This document shows positions 8,151-17,201 of a DNA stretch of 46,288 nucleotides, piece after piece (position 1 is the first letter of the stretch; each line of letters opens with the position of its first letter). Below the pieces are notes generated by a model. It searched no databases. It saw only the letters and a program-made list of their open reading frames with translations, and had not been told where the DNA came from. Both the position numbers and the translations under genes were made by a program. Source of the DNA: Verrucomicrobiota bacterium. GTDB lineage: Bacteria; Verrucomicrobiota; Verrucomicrobiia; Limisphaerales; UBA9464. The stretch is taken from positions 1 to 46,288 of the forward strand of contig JARXAF010000198.1 in NCBI GenBank assembly GCA_029865985.1. Direction: 5' to 3'.

Positions 8151-10474
8151 GGCTTGGCCTCCGTTTTGGCGGCGGCACCCACGGTCACGGTGAACGGCTC
8201 CGACCAGATGGCCAACGTGAGGTCACGCGGCTTGGCTTTTTCTTCCGCGGCCTTGCGACGGGCCTCGGCATCCTTCTTCCGAGTCTCCGCTGCTACTTTT
8301 CCTTCGGGTTTGGCGCCCGACAACGCTTTTTCGGACTCCTTCAATTCGGCTTCAGCGGCGACCAGCGCCTCGGGAGCCTGCCGGTATTTGCCGGCGACGC
8401 TGCCCTGCAGCCAGAGCGTGTGAGTTCCGGTCGGCAGGCGCGCATCGCCCAGAGCCATCTCCGCCACCAGGTTGGTGGCTTTTTCCGGGACGTTGATCTC
8501 CTTCACCTTGTCCCAGGCAGAATGCCCAGCGACCTTCAAATTGAAGGCTCCTTGAAATTCCCCACGCCGTTCAATGTGCAACGGAAATTTCCAAGTGGCC
8601 CCGTCGGCCGAGGGTGAGGCGGTTCCGACTCGAATGCTCACCGGAGCCAACTCTTGAGTCACCACGGCGACCGCACCGCTGCGGGAACGCCGGACCACCG
8701 GGTTCTCATTGTTGTAATCAGCCACCGGCCAAACCAGCGAAGCGGCCGCCGCCTTCCGGGTCTGCATCCCAGAACTCAAGGCCGCCTTGCCCTCCACCTG
8801 CCACAAACCCGCGCCCGAAGCCTCAACCGAAGCGCTCAGCAACAGCACACCGGTATTCTGACCAGAAACAATACGCGTGGTGGAAGCCCGGACGCCCGGA
8901 GGCAGGCCGCTCGCCCCCAACTCAATCTCCCCCTGAAATCCATCCCGCCGAAAGGCCACCACACGAAAGGTCACCGTCTGATCCCGACGGATCACTGACG
9001 GCATCACCGGAAGCGCACGATCCTCACCGGCACGCGCTGGAGGCATTGGAAAGGCAACCAGTTGGAAATCTGGAGTCTCCGGACGCAGGCTCAACCGGTA
9101 GGGATAGCGGTCCACGGTGTCACCACGGCGAAATCCGTCCCGAACCACAATCCGGTACCGACCGGTTTCGGGAATCTCCAACCGGGCTTCTGCATCCCGG
9201 TGAGCGGTCGGGAATTCCCGATCACCGAGATTTTGTTCGGTGTCGGCGAGTTCCAGCACATCCACCCAACCGGCACCTTCAAGAGCGGCTTCCGGAGTCT
9301 TGGCCCGTTGCACAACCGCCATCGGATCCACGGGATGCCCCCAACGCTCGGAACCCAGTTCCACCCAGAACACCTGCCCTTTCTTCGCCTCGAAGGTGAC
9401 GCCGCTCCATTGACCACGGGCCGGGAACAGGCTGGAAAACTCGCATGGCGGCGCCACTGAAACCAAACCCGTGGAAGCGCCGGCGATCACGGAAAGGGAC
9501 GTCAAACCAAAGAGCACCGGTTGGGTGGGCGAGAGTCCCTCCGAACCCCGCCACAACCAAGATTCGTGGGCCAATGAAGACGCCGAAGGTCGCCCCAGAG
9601 CTTCCACCGTCGCCGAAGGGACGCTGGCTTCGGCGGGAGCGGTGATCTCCAGGTCGCGCTGTTCGAGAGGCTCTCCATCGGCTCCCAGCACCGTCGAGGG
9701 ATGACCACCCGGCAATCGCCGTCCATACAGGGTCACCCGCTGGGAACGGCCGGCTTGCAAAACTTGAGGTACGGCAAAGGCAACCCGCGGACGCGCGGTC
9801 AGCACCATTCGAAACCCATGGGTGTCACCGCCGCGATACAGGGAATCGTTCAGTTTGAGGAAATAGGTCCCTTTGGCCGGCAACTTGAAATCGAACCACT
9901 CCCGACGTCGCACGCGGGCCAATTCGGCACCGGCCGCATCGGTCAACGCCAAGTCAGGCACCAGTCGAGAATCCAGCTCACGGGCTTCCACACGCACCCC
10001 AAGAGCCTGACCCGCCTCACCCTGGAACCGGAACCAGAGAACCTCCTGGGCTCCCACCCGTCCGTTGACCACGGCCTCCAGTGGTAAATCGAAGGCTTTA
10101 TCCAGAGAGACGGGGTTGTTGGTCCAACGCAATTCCGTTGCGGCCACCCCCACGGCAAACGCCCTCGGATTGGAAACGCCATAACGCCCTTGAACACGAA
10201 GGTCGAGGGAGTCGCCCGAAATCCCCGCCGGCAACGCCACCCGGAAGCGATCGGTGCTGCCAGGCACCAGGGTTCCTGTCACCCGCGGATCGGAGAACAC
10301 CAACCCAGTAGGATCGTCGAGATCCGAGCCGCTCACGGTCACCTCCACGGTGGATCCGGCAGGGCCACCCAGCGGGAAAACCGTATTGAGTTTGGCCATG
10401 GGCAATTGTGCCCAGGCCATCGCCGCCGTCAGCCACCCTGCGGTGATCCAGTGACCCAAGGAATCCCGGAACAT
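8147..10474 (-). CDS. Exported IPT / pre-peptidase C-terminal domain protein
   Basis: A 775-residue protein with a signal sequence (HWITAGWLTAAMAWA). Residues about 28-105 look like an IPT/TIG Ig-like domain (VFPLGGPAGSTVEVTVSGSDL). Residues about 130-230 resemble a PPC domain (pre-peptidase C-terminal), with DLALTDAAGAELARV and GTYFLKLNDS. A second PPC-like block lies near residues 420-470 (ETGRYRIVVRDGFRRGDT). Later beta-rich sequence is followed by a charged helical tail (EAELKESEKALSGA) before a short C-terminal strand. No catalytic motif was seen. Such proteins regularly sit beside PSD1 and PSCyt1 genes in Planctomycetota and Verrucomicrobiota, and a structural or substrate-binding role is likely. 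It begins three bases after the PSD1-gene stop, and its own stop overlaps the next start (GTGA), which supports coupled expression. Confidence 0.85.
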   Translation of the reverse strand: MFRDSLGHWITAGWLTAAMAWAQLPMAKLNTVFPLGGPAGSTVEVTVSGSDLDDPTGLVFSDPRVTGTLVPGSTDRFRVALPAGISGDSLDLRVQGRYGVSNPRAFAVGVAATELRWTNNPVSLDKAFDLPLEAVVNGRVGAQEVLWFRFQGEAGQALGVRVEARELDSRLVPDLALTDAAGAELARVRRREWFDFKLPAKGTYFLKLNDSLYRGGDTHGFRMVLTARPRVAFAVPQVLQAGRSQRVTLYGRRLPGGHPSTVLGADGEPLEQRDLEITAPAEASVPSATVEALGRPSASSLAHESWLWRGSEGLSPTQPVLFGLTSLSVIAGASTGLVSVAPPCEFSSLFPARGQWSGVTFEAKKGQVFWVELGSERWGHPVDPMAVVQRAKTPEAALEGAGWVDVLELADTEQNLGDREFPTAHRDAEARLEIPETGRYRIVVRDGFRRGDTVDRYPYRLSLRPETPDFQLVAFPMPPARAGEDRALPVMPSVIRRDQTVTFRVVAFRRDGFQGEIELGASGLPPGVRASTTRIVSGQNTGVLLLSASVEASGAGLWQVEGKAALSSGMQTRKAAAASLVWPVADYNNENPVVRRSRSGAVAVVTQELAPVSIRVGTASPSADGATWKFPLHIERRGEFQGAFNLKVAGHSAWDKVKEINVPEKATNLVAEMALGDARLPTGTHTLWLQGSVAGKYRQAPEALVAAEAELKESEKALSGAKPEGKVAAETRKKDAEARRKAAEEKAKPRDLTLAIWSEPFTVTVGAAAKTEAKP

Positions 10475-10477
10475 GCC

Positions 10478-13012
10478 TCAGTGGTTGAAGAGGAATTCCT
10501 TGGTGTTCAAGAGGGCCCAGGTCAGGTCCTCCCAGGCCTCACGACGTGCCTTCACTTTCAAGGTCTCAGTCTCGGCCGCATCCTTGCCCGGTTTGGCGGC
10601 TGCCGCTTTGCGCGTCAGATATTCGGTGGCGCGCTGAAGCTCTTCCGCCGACGGCAACCGGGCATAGGCCAGGTGGTACAACTCCCTCAGCTTGGCCGCA
10701 TCGGGACGGGAGTCGGCGTGGAGACGGGACGGACGCGAATCATCTGCGCTCAACCGGGTTTGGATGTCCTTCGAATTGAGCAGATGCAAACTCTGGCTGA
10801 GAGAGGCCTCCATGCTGCGCTCACACTCACAGGCGCTGCTGCCTTCGGGACGGCCAAAGACGGTCAGGAAGTAGCTCTGCGCGTTGAAGCTGTTGTCCGG
10901 AAGACACACGGCCCGAGTGCCCACAGGCAAACCGTCGAACTGACTGCGCCCTCCCGTCAGGGTGTTCACCGAATCGAGCAACACTTCCGCAGGCAAGCGG
11001 CGGGGGTAAAACCGGGAAAAATGGTGCCGATCCTTCGCGTTGTAGGCGTTGGGCTCCGCGCTCAACTGGTACGTGGTGCTGCGGGCCAGAGTGCCCACCA
11101 AGTCCTTCAAATCAAAACCGCTCGCCACGAAGTGCGCGGCCAAAGCATCGAGCAATTCGGGATTGCTCGGAGGATTGGTGTCCCGCATGTCATCCTCGGG
11201 ATCCACCAAGCCGCGACCAAAGAAATGCTTCCAGTAGCGATTGACCAGCGCCTTGGCGAACCATGGGTTTTTACGAGAAGTCATCCAGTCCGCCAAAAAC
11301 ACGCGGGGATCGTCATCGACGGCCAAATCGAAGGCGGACTGCCCGAGGGCCGCGGGCTTGAGCGCCTGACCATTCTTTTTGTTGGTCGCCTTGGCCTCTC
11401 CCCGACGGTGGACGATAATCTCCTCTCCCGGCTGCGATCCCGGCTTATAAGCTACCTGGGAAAACGCGGCGCCAAAGCTCCAATAATCGGCCTGACTCCA
11501 CTTTTCATACGGATGGTGGTGGCACTGGGCGCACTGCATCCGCTGTCCAAGGAACAACTGGGAGACATCCTCCAACTGGGTCTGAAGGGTACGAACTTGC
11601 CGGTACCAAGCCACCGGAGGATTCTCGGAGACATCGCCCGAGGCGGTCAGGACCTCCCGCACAAACCGATCATAAGGCTTGTTGACGGCCAGACTGTCAC
11701 GAACCCACGCATGGAAAGCGATGGTGCCCCGGGCCTGCTTGGGCTCGCTGCGCTTGTTGCGCAACAATGCCGACCATTTGCCGGCGAAATAATCGGCATA
11801 GTCCGTTGAGGCAACCAACCGGTCGATCACACGATCCCGATCGCCCGAGGCCGTATCAGCCTCGAACGCCCGCACCTCGTCCGGCGTGGGCAACCGGCCG
11901 GCGATATCGAGTGTCACCCGCCGTAGGAACGTGGACTTGTCGGTGATTTCACTTGGAGGCATACCCACCTGCTTGAGCTGCTTGAAGACCAGCTCATCCA
12001 CGAAATTCTTGGCCAGCGGCAAACGCTCTACCGGAGCTCCCAACGGGATGGTCGCCCGGAAGGTCGCTACCTTGTCCTGATAGCGGATCATCACCGCAAA
12101 CTCTCCCGGCTGATTGAAGATCTTCAGCAAGCCATTGGCATCGGATACGGCCATGTCCTTGTCGTTGGGTTCGAACAGGGCGCTGCGGGTGACGTCTTCC
12201 GCGGACCCGTCGGTGTAATGGGCCGTCACCACCAATTGCTGCTCACCGTTGAGGGCCAGAGTGCGCACCGAAGGGAACACTTCCACCCGCTCAACCGTGG
12301 GAGCGTTGGTCTTACCCAACGGCATGCCTTGAGAGATCCAGCGAACCAACCGCCGATAGTCATCCGAGCCAATTTCCAGACGCTTACCGCCGCCGTGCGG
12401 CATTTCGGCCGTTCCCTTGGTCACCAGCAGGGATCGGGGCGGATCGGCCGGAAACAGACGTCGCCCACGGGCCTCGCGAACCAAGTGTTCGTAGTCTTCT
12501 TCCGGCTCGAACCCCAGCAAGGACAGGCGGAACCCATTCTGGCCGGCCGCCTTGCCGTGGCACCCGCCCCCGTTGCAGCCATTCTTGGTAAAAATCGGAA
12601 CAATTTGATTGGCGAAGTGCAGCGGCGCTGGCTGACCCGCATGAACGACGCGAACGGGAAGGCGCGCCATCACACCGTCGCGGCTCTTGGCCGAGATCAC
12701 CGCCGCCCCATCGGCCACCGGAATGACACGGCCCGTAGTATCGATCCGGACGACACCCGAGGGCTCGGCACTCCAACTCACCTCACGGGTCACGTCGCGG
12801 GTGCCATCGAGGGTGGCCAGCAATTGCTGCCGGGCGTCCTGGGAATCGAGAACCAACTCACCCGCTCCGGCCCGATAATGCAACTCGAGGGTTCCGCCCT
12901 GAAGCACACTAGGGCAGCCAACCAGGAACGCCCCAAGCACGGTCATCACTCCCACCAGGATACGCTGGGCCGCTAAGGAGGCCTTGAGGCGAACCATTCT
13001 GGAGGTGTTCAT
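10478..13012 (-). CDS. PSCyt2 (DUF1549) / PSD1 (DUF1553) cytochrome protein
   Basis: An exported protein of about 844 residues from the ATG at 13012 (MNTSRMVRLKASL). The track uses a TTG at 13051; an ATG at 13033 is a third option. A signal sequence ends near the Cys of FLVGCPSVLQGG. A bacterial Ig-like (Big_2-type) domain follows (VSWSAEPSGVVRIDTTGRVIPVADG). A first heme-type motif has the form CNGGGCHGK, i.e. CX4CH rather than CXXCH, as often seen in this family. Next come DUF1549 (RVTLDIAGRLPTPDEVRAF) with a canonical CAQCHHHPYEKW, and DUF1553/PSD1 (NRYWKHFFGRGLVDPEDDMR). The roles of these proteins are undefined. The paired DUF1501 and PPC genes are their usual partners. The 5' end overlaps or nearly abuts the preceding DUF1501 gene. 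Confidence 0.9.
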   Translation of the reverse strand: MNTSRMVRLKASLAAQRILVGVMTVLGAFLVGCPSVLQGGTLELHYRAGAGELVLDSQDARQQLLATLDGTRDVTREVSWSAEPSGVVRIDTTGRVIPVADGAAVISAKSRDGVMARLPVRVVHAGQPAPLHFANQIVPIFTKNGCNGGGCHGKAAGQNGFRLSLLGFEPEEDYEHLVREARGRRLFPADPPRSLLVTKGTAEMPHGGGKRLEIGSDDYRRLVRWISQGMPLGKTNAPTVERVEVFPSVRTLALNGEQQLVVTAHYTDGSAEDVTRSALFEPNDKDMAVSDANGLLKIFNQPGEFAVMIRYQDKVATFRATIPLGAPVERLPLAKNFVDELVFKQLKQVGMPPSEITDKSTFLRRVTLDIAGRLPTPDEVRAFEADTASGDRDRVIDRLVASTDYADYFAGKWSALLRNKRSEPKQARGTIAFHAWVRDSLAVNKPYDRFVREVLTASGDVSENPPVAWYRQVRTLQTQLEDVSQLFLGQRMQCAQCHHHPYEKWSQADYWSFGAAFSQVAYKPGSQPGEEIIVHRRGEAKATNKKNGQALKPAALGQSAFDLAVDDDPRVFLADWMTSRKNPWFAKALVNRYWKHFFGRGLVDPEDDMRDTNPPSNPELLDALAAHFVASGFDLKDLVGTLARSTTYQLSAEPNAYNAKDRHHFSRFYPRRLPAEVLLDSVNTLTGGRSQFDGLPVGTRAVCLPDNSFNAQSYFLTVFGRPEGSSACECERSMEASLSQSLHLLNSKDIQTRLSADDSRPSRLHADSRPDAAKLRELYHLAYARLPSAEELQRATEYLTRKAAAAKPGKDAAETETLKVKARREAWEDLTWALLNTKEFLFNH

Positions 13013-13047
13013 GAAATCGAGTGAAAGGTGCATGGAAGAAAACCCCG

Positions 13048-14385
13048 TCAAGAAACCAACTCACGCATGGGCTGACACCCGTCTGGCACGAGAAACTGGG
13101 GTCGGCCGGTCAAGTCCGGGACAGTCACCTTGTTCACATCAATGCCAAGATTCTGATAAAGGGTCGCAAACACCTCACCGAATTGGACAGGGCGTTCGCT
13201 GGGCTCGCCGCCCAAGCGATCGGTCGCTCCGATCACTTGCCCCACCTTCATGCCTCCGCCGGCCAGGAGAGCGCAGTTGGCGCGGGGCCAATGGTCGCGG
13301 CCGCCATCCTTGTTGATCGTCGGGGACCGACCGAATTCACCCCAGGCAATCACGCTGACATCGTTCTGAAGCCCTCGGTCGTGCAAGTCGGCGATGAGGG
13401 CGCTCAAGGCCTGATCCAACAGCGGCAAATCGTTGCGTGCATTGCCGAAATTGTTGCCGTGGTAATCCCAGAACCCATAAGCCACGGTCACGAACCGGGC
13501 CCCGGCCTCCACCAATCGACGGGCCACCAGGAATTGCTCGTTGAGCATCGGGGCCGCATCGCCATGAACCTTGGGATCGCCCTTGCCATAACGCTCGCGA
13601 ACCGCCGCGGATTCCTTCTCCACATTGAGCGCCTCGAGCAGTCGACTGGAGGTCAACATGCCGAAGGCCTGCTGATTGAAACCGTCCACACCCGACATGA
13701 GGCCGCTGGCATCGGCTTCACGACGAAAACGATCGAATGCCGTCAGCAAGGATCGACGATCGGCCAAGCGGTCGGTCGTGATGCCATTGAGGACCATGTC
13801 GGACTTGGCGTCGGCCGCCGGACGGAAGGCGTCGTGGGAAACCCCCGCATAACCCGCTGTGGCCGCATTGTACGGCCGATGCTGCATCCGCGGTTCGAGA
13901 CCCACGAAGGCCGGAACCGAGTCGGTGGCTGGGCCCATCACCCGGGAGACGGTCGCGCCAAAGGTGGGCCAACCTCCGGGGGGCTGACTCGCCTTGCGAC
14001 GCCCCGTCTGACACATGAAGTCGGAATGATCGTCGATAGCGTCGCTGATCGAACGGATAACTGCGTAGCGATGGGCTTGCTTGGCCAAGAGCGGCAAGTG
14101 CTCACACACCTGGAACCCGGGAACCGTGGTCGGGATCGGACGAAACTCCCCGCGGATCTCGGCCGGGGCATCCATCTTGAGATCGAAGGTGTCCTGATGG
14201 GGCGGTCCACCCGGCAGATACACCATGATCACGGCCTTGTGATTGGACTTCATCCCGGAGGCCGCCTCGGCCCGCAGCAACTGGGACAAGGTCAATCCCC
14301 CCATCCCCAGTCCGCCGATGCGGAGGAAACTCCGTCGGGAAAGGCCGTCACAAAAACGGCTGGAAGGTCCAGAGAGAGTCAACAT
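13048..14385 (-). CDS. Tat-exported DUF1501 protein, copy B
   Basis: A 445-residue DUF1501 protein from ATG at 14385. The N-terminus contains a twin-arginine signal (LSRRSFLRIGGLGMGGLTLS), implying folding in the cytoplasm before export. The family resembles the alkaline-phosphatase/sulfatase fold. Signatures visible are LPGGPPHQDTFDLK near residue 55, the conserved WDYHGNNF (metal-binding His/Asp candidates), and GEFGRSPTINKDGGRDHWP near the C-terminal third. Biochemistry of the family is unknown. It closely matches the adjacent copy A along its full length, including TVPDLTGRPQFLV near the end, so the pair is a tandem duplication. It is the second gene of the five-gene operon, and its stop falls next to possible starts of the PSD1 gene. 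Confidence 0.92.
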   Translation of the reverse strand: MLTLSGPSSRFCDGLSRRSFLRIGGLGMGGLTLSQLLRAEAASGMKSNHKAVIMVYLPGGPPHQDTFDLKMDAPAEIRGEFRPIPTTVPGFQVCEHLPLLAKQAHRYAVIRSISDAIDDHSDFMCQTGRRKASQPPGGWPTFGATVSRVMGPATDSVPAFVGLEPRMQHRPYNAATAGYAGVSHDAFRPAADAKSDMVLNGITTDRLADRRSLLTAFDRFRREADASGLMSGVDGFNQQAFGMLTSSRLLEALNVEKESAAVRERYGKGDPKVHGDAAPMLNEQFLVARRLVEAGARFVTVAYGFWDYHGNNFGNARNDLPLLDQALSALIADLHDRGLQNDVSVIAWGEFGRSPTINKDGGRDHWPRANCALLAGGGMKVGQVIGATDRLGGEPSERPVQFGEVFATLYQNLGIDVNKVTVPDLTGRPQFLVPDGCQPMRELVS

Positions 14386-14458
14386 GGCGAGAATGACGTT
14401 GAAGGACTCCCGCCGTGTTCACGGGAAAACGATGCAGCCTGACCTGAAATACTCCGCT

Positions 14459-15820
14459 TCATCCGACCAACTCCTTCATGGGTTGAACCCCGGGATCCAC
14501 CAGGAACTGCGGACGACCGCTCAAGTCGGGCACGGTGATCTTGTTCACGTCCAAGCCCATGGCGTGATAGAGCGTGGCGTGAACCTCACCAAACGTGGTC
14601 GGTCGCGAGTCGGCCTCGCCGCCCAGTCGGTCTGTGGAACCGATGACTTGGCCATGTTTGAGGCCACCACCAGCCAAGAGCGAGAAACCCACCCGGGGCC
14701 AATGATCCCGACCGCCATCCTTGTTGATGGTGGGGGTTCGACCAAACTCGCCGGCGACCAGCACGGAAACATCGCGATCCAACCCTTTCTCCCGGAGATC
14801 AGTGATCAAAGCACTCAAACCCTGATCGAACAGCGGCAGATCCTGACGCAAAGCCCCAAAATTATCTCCGTGGTGATCCCACCGGCTGAAGGCCAACGTC
14901 ACGCAGCGGGCTCCCGCTTCGACCAAACGTCGAGCGACCAGGAACTGCTCCATGAGCTTGGGCGCGCCATCGTCACGGTTGCGGGAATCCCCCGTTCCAT
15001 AACGCGCAACGACTCGGGGATCCTCATTTTTGACATCCAAGGCCGTCATGAGTTTGCTGGAGGTCAGGATGCCAAAGGCCTGTTGTGTGTAGGCATCGGC
15101 CCCGGCCACCTGGCCACTGCTGTCCACCTCGCGCCGAAATCCGTCCAACGACGCCAAAAGCGTCCGTCGGTCGGCCAAGCGATCCAGCGTGACGCCATTG
15201 AGCACCATGTCGTCCTTGCCACCGCCCTTGTTGATTTCAAAGGGCGCATAGGCGGCGCCCAAATAACCAGCGACCCCATTGTCGGACCACGGCACATGCC
15301 CCATTTTGGGAGCCAAACCCACCGAAGCCGGAATGGCGGGGTCGGCCGAACCTTGGAGCTTGGCCAGCAAGGCACCCATCGCCGGCCAACCTCCGGGCGG
15401 TTGGTTGCGATTCAGGCGCCCTGTGTAGGTCTGGAACGACTCATGCCGGTCTTCCATACCCACCATGGACCGGATCACCGTGCATTGGTCCATCACCTTG
15501 GCCATTCGCGGCAGGTGCTCACAAATTTGCAACCCCGGCACCGAAGTGGAGATCGGATTGAACTCACCCCGAATTTCGGCCGGAGCGTCCAACTTGAGGT
15601 CGAACATGTCCTGATGGCTGGGGCCACCGGGAAGGAAAATCAGGATGACCGCCTTGTGGGAACGCCCTGGCGACCGCAAACCAGCCGCCGATTCGGCGCG
15701 CAGCAGGGAGGACAATCCCACGCCACCCATACCCAGCGCTCCGATGCGCAAAAATCCGCGCCGCGAGATGCCATCGCAGTAGCCACCGGACGAGGATTTT
15801 GGACCCAGAATGGTAAGCAC
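14459..15820 (-). CDS. Tat-exported DUF1501 protein, copy A
   Basis: A DUF1501 protein of 453 residues from GTG at 15820. The track start at 15847 (also GTG) adds nine residues. The internal GTG is preferred because the protein then begins VLTILGPKS, lining up with MLTLSGPSS of copy B. A Tat signal follows (ISRRGFLRIGALGMGG). The family motifs LPGGPSHQDMFDLKLDAP, WDHHGDNFGALRQDLP and GEFGRTPTINKDGGRDHWP are intact, so both paralogues look functional. DUF1501 proteins are related in fold to phosphatases/sulfatases but have no proven activity. This is the first gene of the operon, 73 bases before copy B. A TTGACA element at 15869-15874 upstream could be a -35 box, though I see no convincing -10. 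Confidence 0.92.
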   Translation of the reverse strand: MLTILGPKSSSGGYCDGISRRGFLRIGALGMGGVGLSSLLRAESAAGLRSPGRSHKAVILIFLPGGPSHQDMFDLKLDAPAEIRGEFNPISTSVPGLQICEHLPRMAKVMDQCTVIRSMVGMEDRHESFQTYTGRLNRNQPPGGWPAMGALLAKLQGSADPAIPASVGLAPKMGHVPWSDNGVAGYLGAAYAPFEINKGGGKDDMVLNGVTLDRLADRRTLLASLDGFRREVDSSGQVAGADAYTQQAFGILTSSKLMTALDVKNEDPRVVARYGTGDSRNRDDGAPKLMEQFLVARRLVEAGARCVTLAFSRWDHHGDNFGALRQDLPLFDQGLSALITDLREKGLDRDVSVLVAGEFGRTPTINKDGGRDHWPRVGFSLLAGGGLKHGQVIGSTDRLGGEADSRPTTFGEVHATLYHAMGLDVNKITVPDLSGRPQFLVDPGVQPMKELVG

Positions 15821-15966
15821 CGAAGTGAGGGGATTTTCGATTCCCACAGCACTTCAAAAACGGGTGAGTGTCAACCCCGAAGCCCCTGAATTCTGAGGCT
15901 ATTTTTCGGACTCCAACACGCTCTTGGCTGAATCGGCTAGGAGTGCGCCCTGCCGGGCACACCAAA

Positions 15967-16001
15967 CAAAAGGGGTCCGACACTTTTCGTGCCGGACCCC
16001 T
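15967..16001 (-). terminator. Rho-independent terminator after rplS
   Basis: A 13-base stem (AGGGGTCCGGCAC paired with GTGTCGGACCCCT on the minus strand, one G-U pair) closes a five-base loop and is followed on that strand by TTTTGTTT. It lies 37 bases beyond the rplS stop and ends the rpsP-khpA-trmD-rplS group before the DUF1501 operon begins. Confidence 0.8.
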
Positions 16002-16037
16002 CGAAATTCTTGAATGGAAATGGATGCTGAGCGCCGA

Positions 16038-16406
16038 TCAGGCGGCCAACAGCGTGTCCTTCTCCTTGACGGCCATGGCGCCCTTGCCGATGCGGTCACG
16101 GAGATAGGTGAGCTTGGCGCGGCGCACCGAGCCTTGACGCTCCACTTCGATCTTCTCGACGCGCGGAGAGTGGGTCGGGAAAATACGCTCCACACCTTCG
16201 CCGTAGCTGATACGGCGGACGGTGAAGGTCTGGTTCAATCCGCGGCCGCGAACACCGATCACGACTCCCGCGAAGATCTGGATACGCTCCTTGTCGCCTT
16301 CGACGACCTTGGTGTGCACCCGGACGCTGTCGCCCACGTTGAATTTCGCGGCTTCCTTGCGGAACTGCTCGCCCTCGATTTTGTCAAACAATGCGGCCTT
16401 GTTCAT
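16038..16406 (-). CDS. rplS: 50S ribosomal protein L19
   Basis: A 122-residue protein with the full L19 pattern: [29 protein letters not shown], then [33 protein letters not shown], and a basic C-terminus ([14 protein letters not shown]). L19 sits at the 30S-50S interface of the ribosome. Length and order of motifs are normal. It lies 99 bases downstream of trmD, as in most bacteria, and is followed by a strong terminator. The 99-base leader between trmD and rplS is rich in A/T and contains short imperfect repeats of the AAACTTCC type; I see no clear promoter in it. Confidence 0.98.
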   Translation of the reverse strand: MNKAALFDKIEGEQFRKEAAKFNVGDSVRVHTKVVEGDKERIQIFAGVVIGVRGRGLNQTFTVRRISYGEGVERIFPTHSPRVEKIEVERQGSVRRAKLTYLRDRIGKGAMAVKEKDTLLAA

Positions 16407-16505
16407 GGCTGTGTTCTCTTAAAATTTTCCAAACCTTCGATTTTCTAAAACCTCAAACTTCCAAAAACTTCACTGACCCGTCAGTACAACCCGCGACAAC
16501 TTCGG

Positions 16506-17201
16506 CTATTTTGCCGGTTTTCGCCAGCGGTACTTTTCCCACAAATCCGGTCGGCGTTCGGCCGTCCGTTTCATCGATTCCCGTTGTCGCCAACGGGCGA
16601 TGTCAGCGTGGTTGCCCGACATCAGCACCTCCGGGACCGACCAACCTCGGAATTCCGCAGGCCGGGTATAATGGGGATATTCCAGCAACCCGTCACCATG
16701 AGATTCTTCGGTGGCGCTCATTGCGTCACCCAAGGCTCCCGGCAAAAGACGAGTGACGGCATCCACAATCACCATTGCGGGCAACGCGCCGTTGGTGAGC
16801 ACATAGTCGCCGATGCTCAAGGCATCGTCGGCCAAATGCTCCCGAATCCGCTCGTCGAACCCCTCATAGCTCCCACAAATCAGGATCACATGCCCGAGGG
16901 TTGCCAGTTCGCCAGCCACTGCCTGACTGAACGGACGCCCGCCGGGAGCAGTGAGGATCACTCGCGTCTCCGGTCCCCGAAGGGACTCGACTGCTTCAAA
17001 GATCGGTTCCGGTTTCAGGACCATTCCTGGCCCACCACCGAACGGTCGGTCATCAACCGTTTTATGCCGGTCATGAGCCCAGTTGCGAAGATGATGGATG
17101 GTCAAATCCAAAATTCCCGTCTTCCGAGCCCTACCCACGATGCTCTCGTCCAAAGGGCCCGAGAACATCTCCGGAAACAGGGTTAAAATATCTACCTTCA
17201 T
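16506..17201 (-). CDS. trmD: tRNA (guanine-N1-)-methyltransferase TrmD
   Basis: A 231-residue SPOUT methyltransferase from ATG at 17201 ([13 protein letters not shown]). The track start at 17288 adds a non-conserved extension. It methylates G37 of tRNAs reading CCN, CUN and CGG codons with S-adenosylmethionine, preventing +1 frameshifting. Diagnostic motifs are [12 protein letters not shown] at residues 50-61, GSYEGFDER at 110-118 and [11 protein letters not shown] from residue 131; the last two form the trefoil knot and AdoMet site. Length is typical. It is followed by rplS as usual. Upstream, in place of the expected rimM, there is a 339-base non-coding gap and then khpA. Confidence 0.98.
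   Translation of the reverse strand: MKVDILTLFPEMFSGPLDESIVGRARKTGILDLTIHHLRNWAHDRHKTVDDRPFGGGPGMVLKPEPIFEAVESLRGPETRVILTAPGGRPFSQAVAGELATLGHVILICGSYEGFDERIREHLADDALSIGDYVLTNGALPAMVIVDAVTRLLPGALGDAMSATEESHGDGLLEYPHYTRPAEFRGWSVPEVLMSGNHADIARWRQRESMKRTAERRPDLWEKYRWRKPAK

Noticed and set aside
15846-15874. TTGACA upstream of the DUF1501 operon as a promoter
   Set aside because: The -35 is perfect, but the sequence 17 bases further on (TGCTGT) is a poor -10, so it is not listed as a feature.
14243-15889. 548-residue plus-strand ORF
   Set aside because: It lies opposite the DUF1501 gene and has low-complexity, shadow-type composition.
16407-16505. A/T-rich short repeats (AAACTTCC type) between trmD and rplS, possibly a leader RNA
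   Set aside because: The repeats are short and imperfect, and no stable fold or ribosomal-leader pattern could be drawn.
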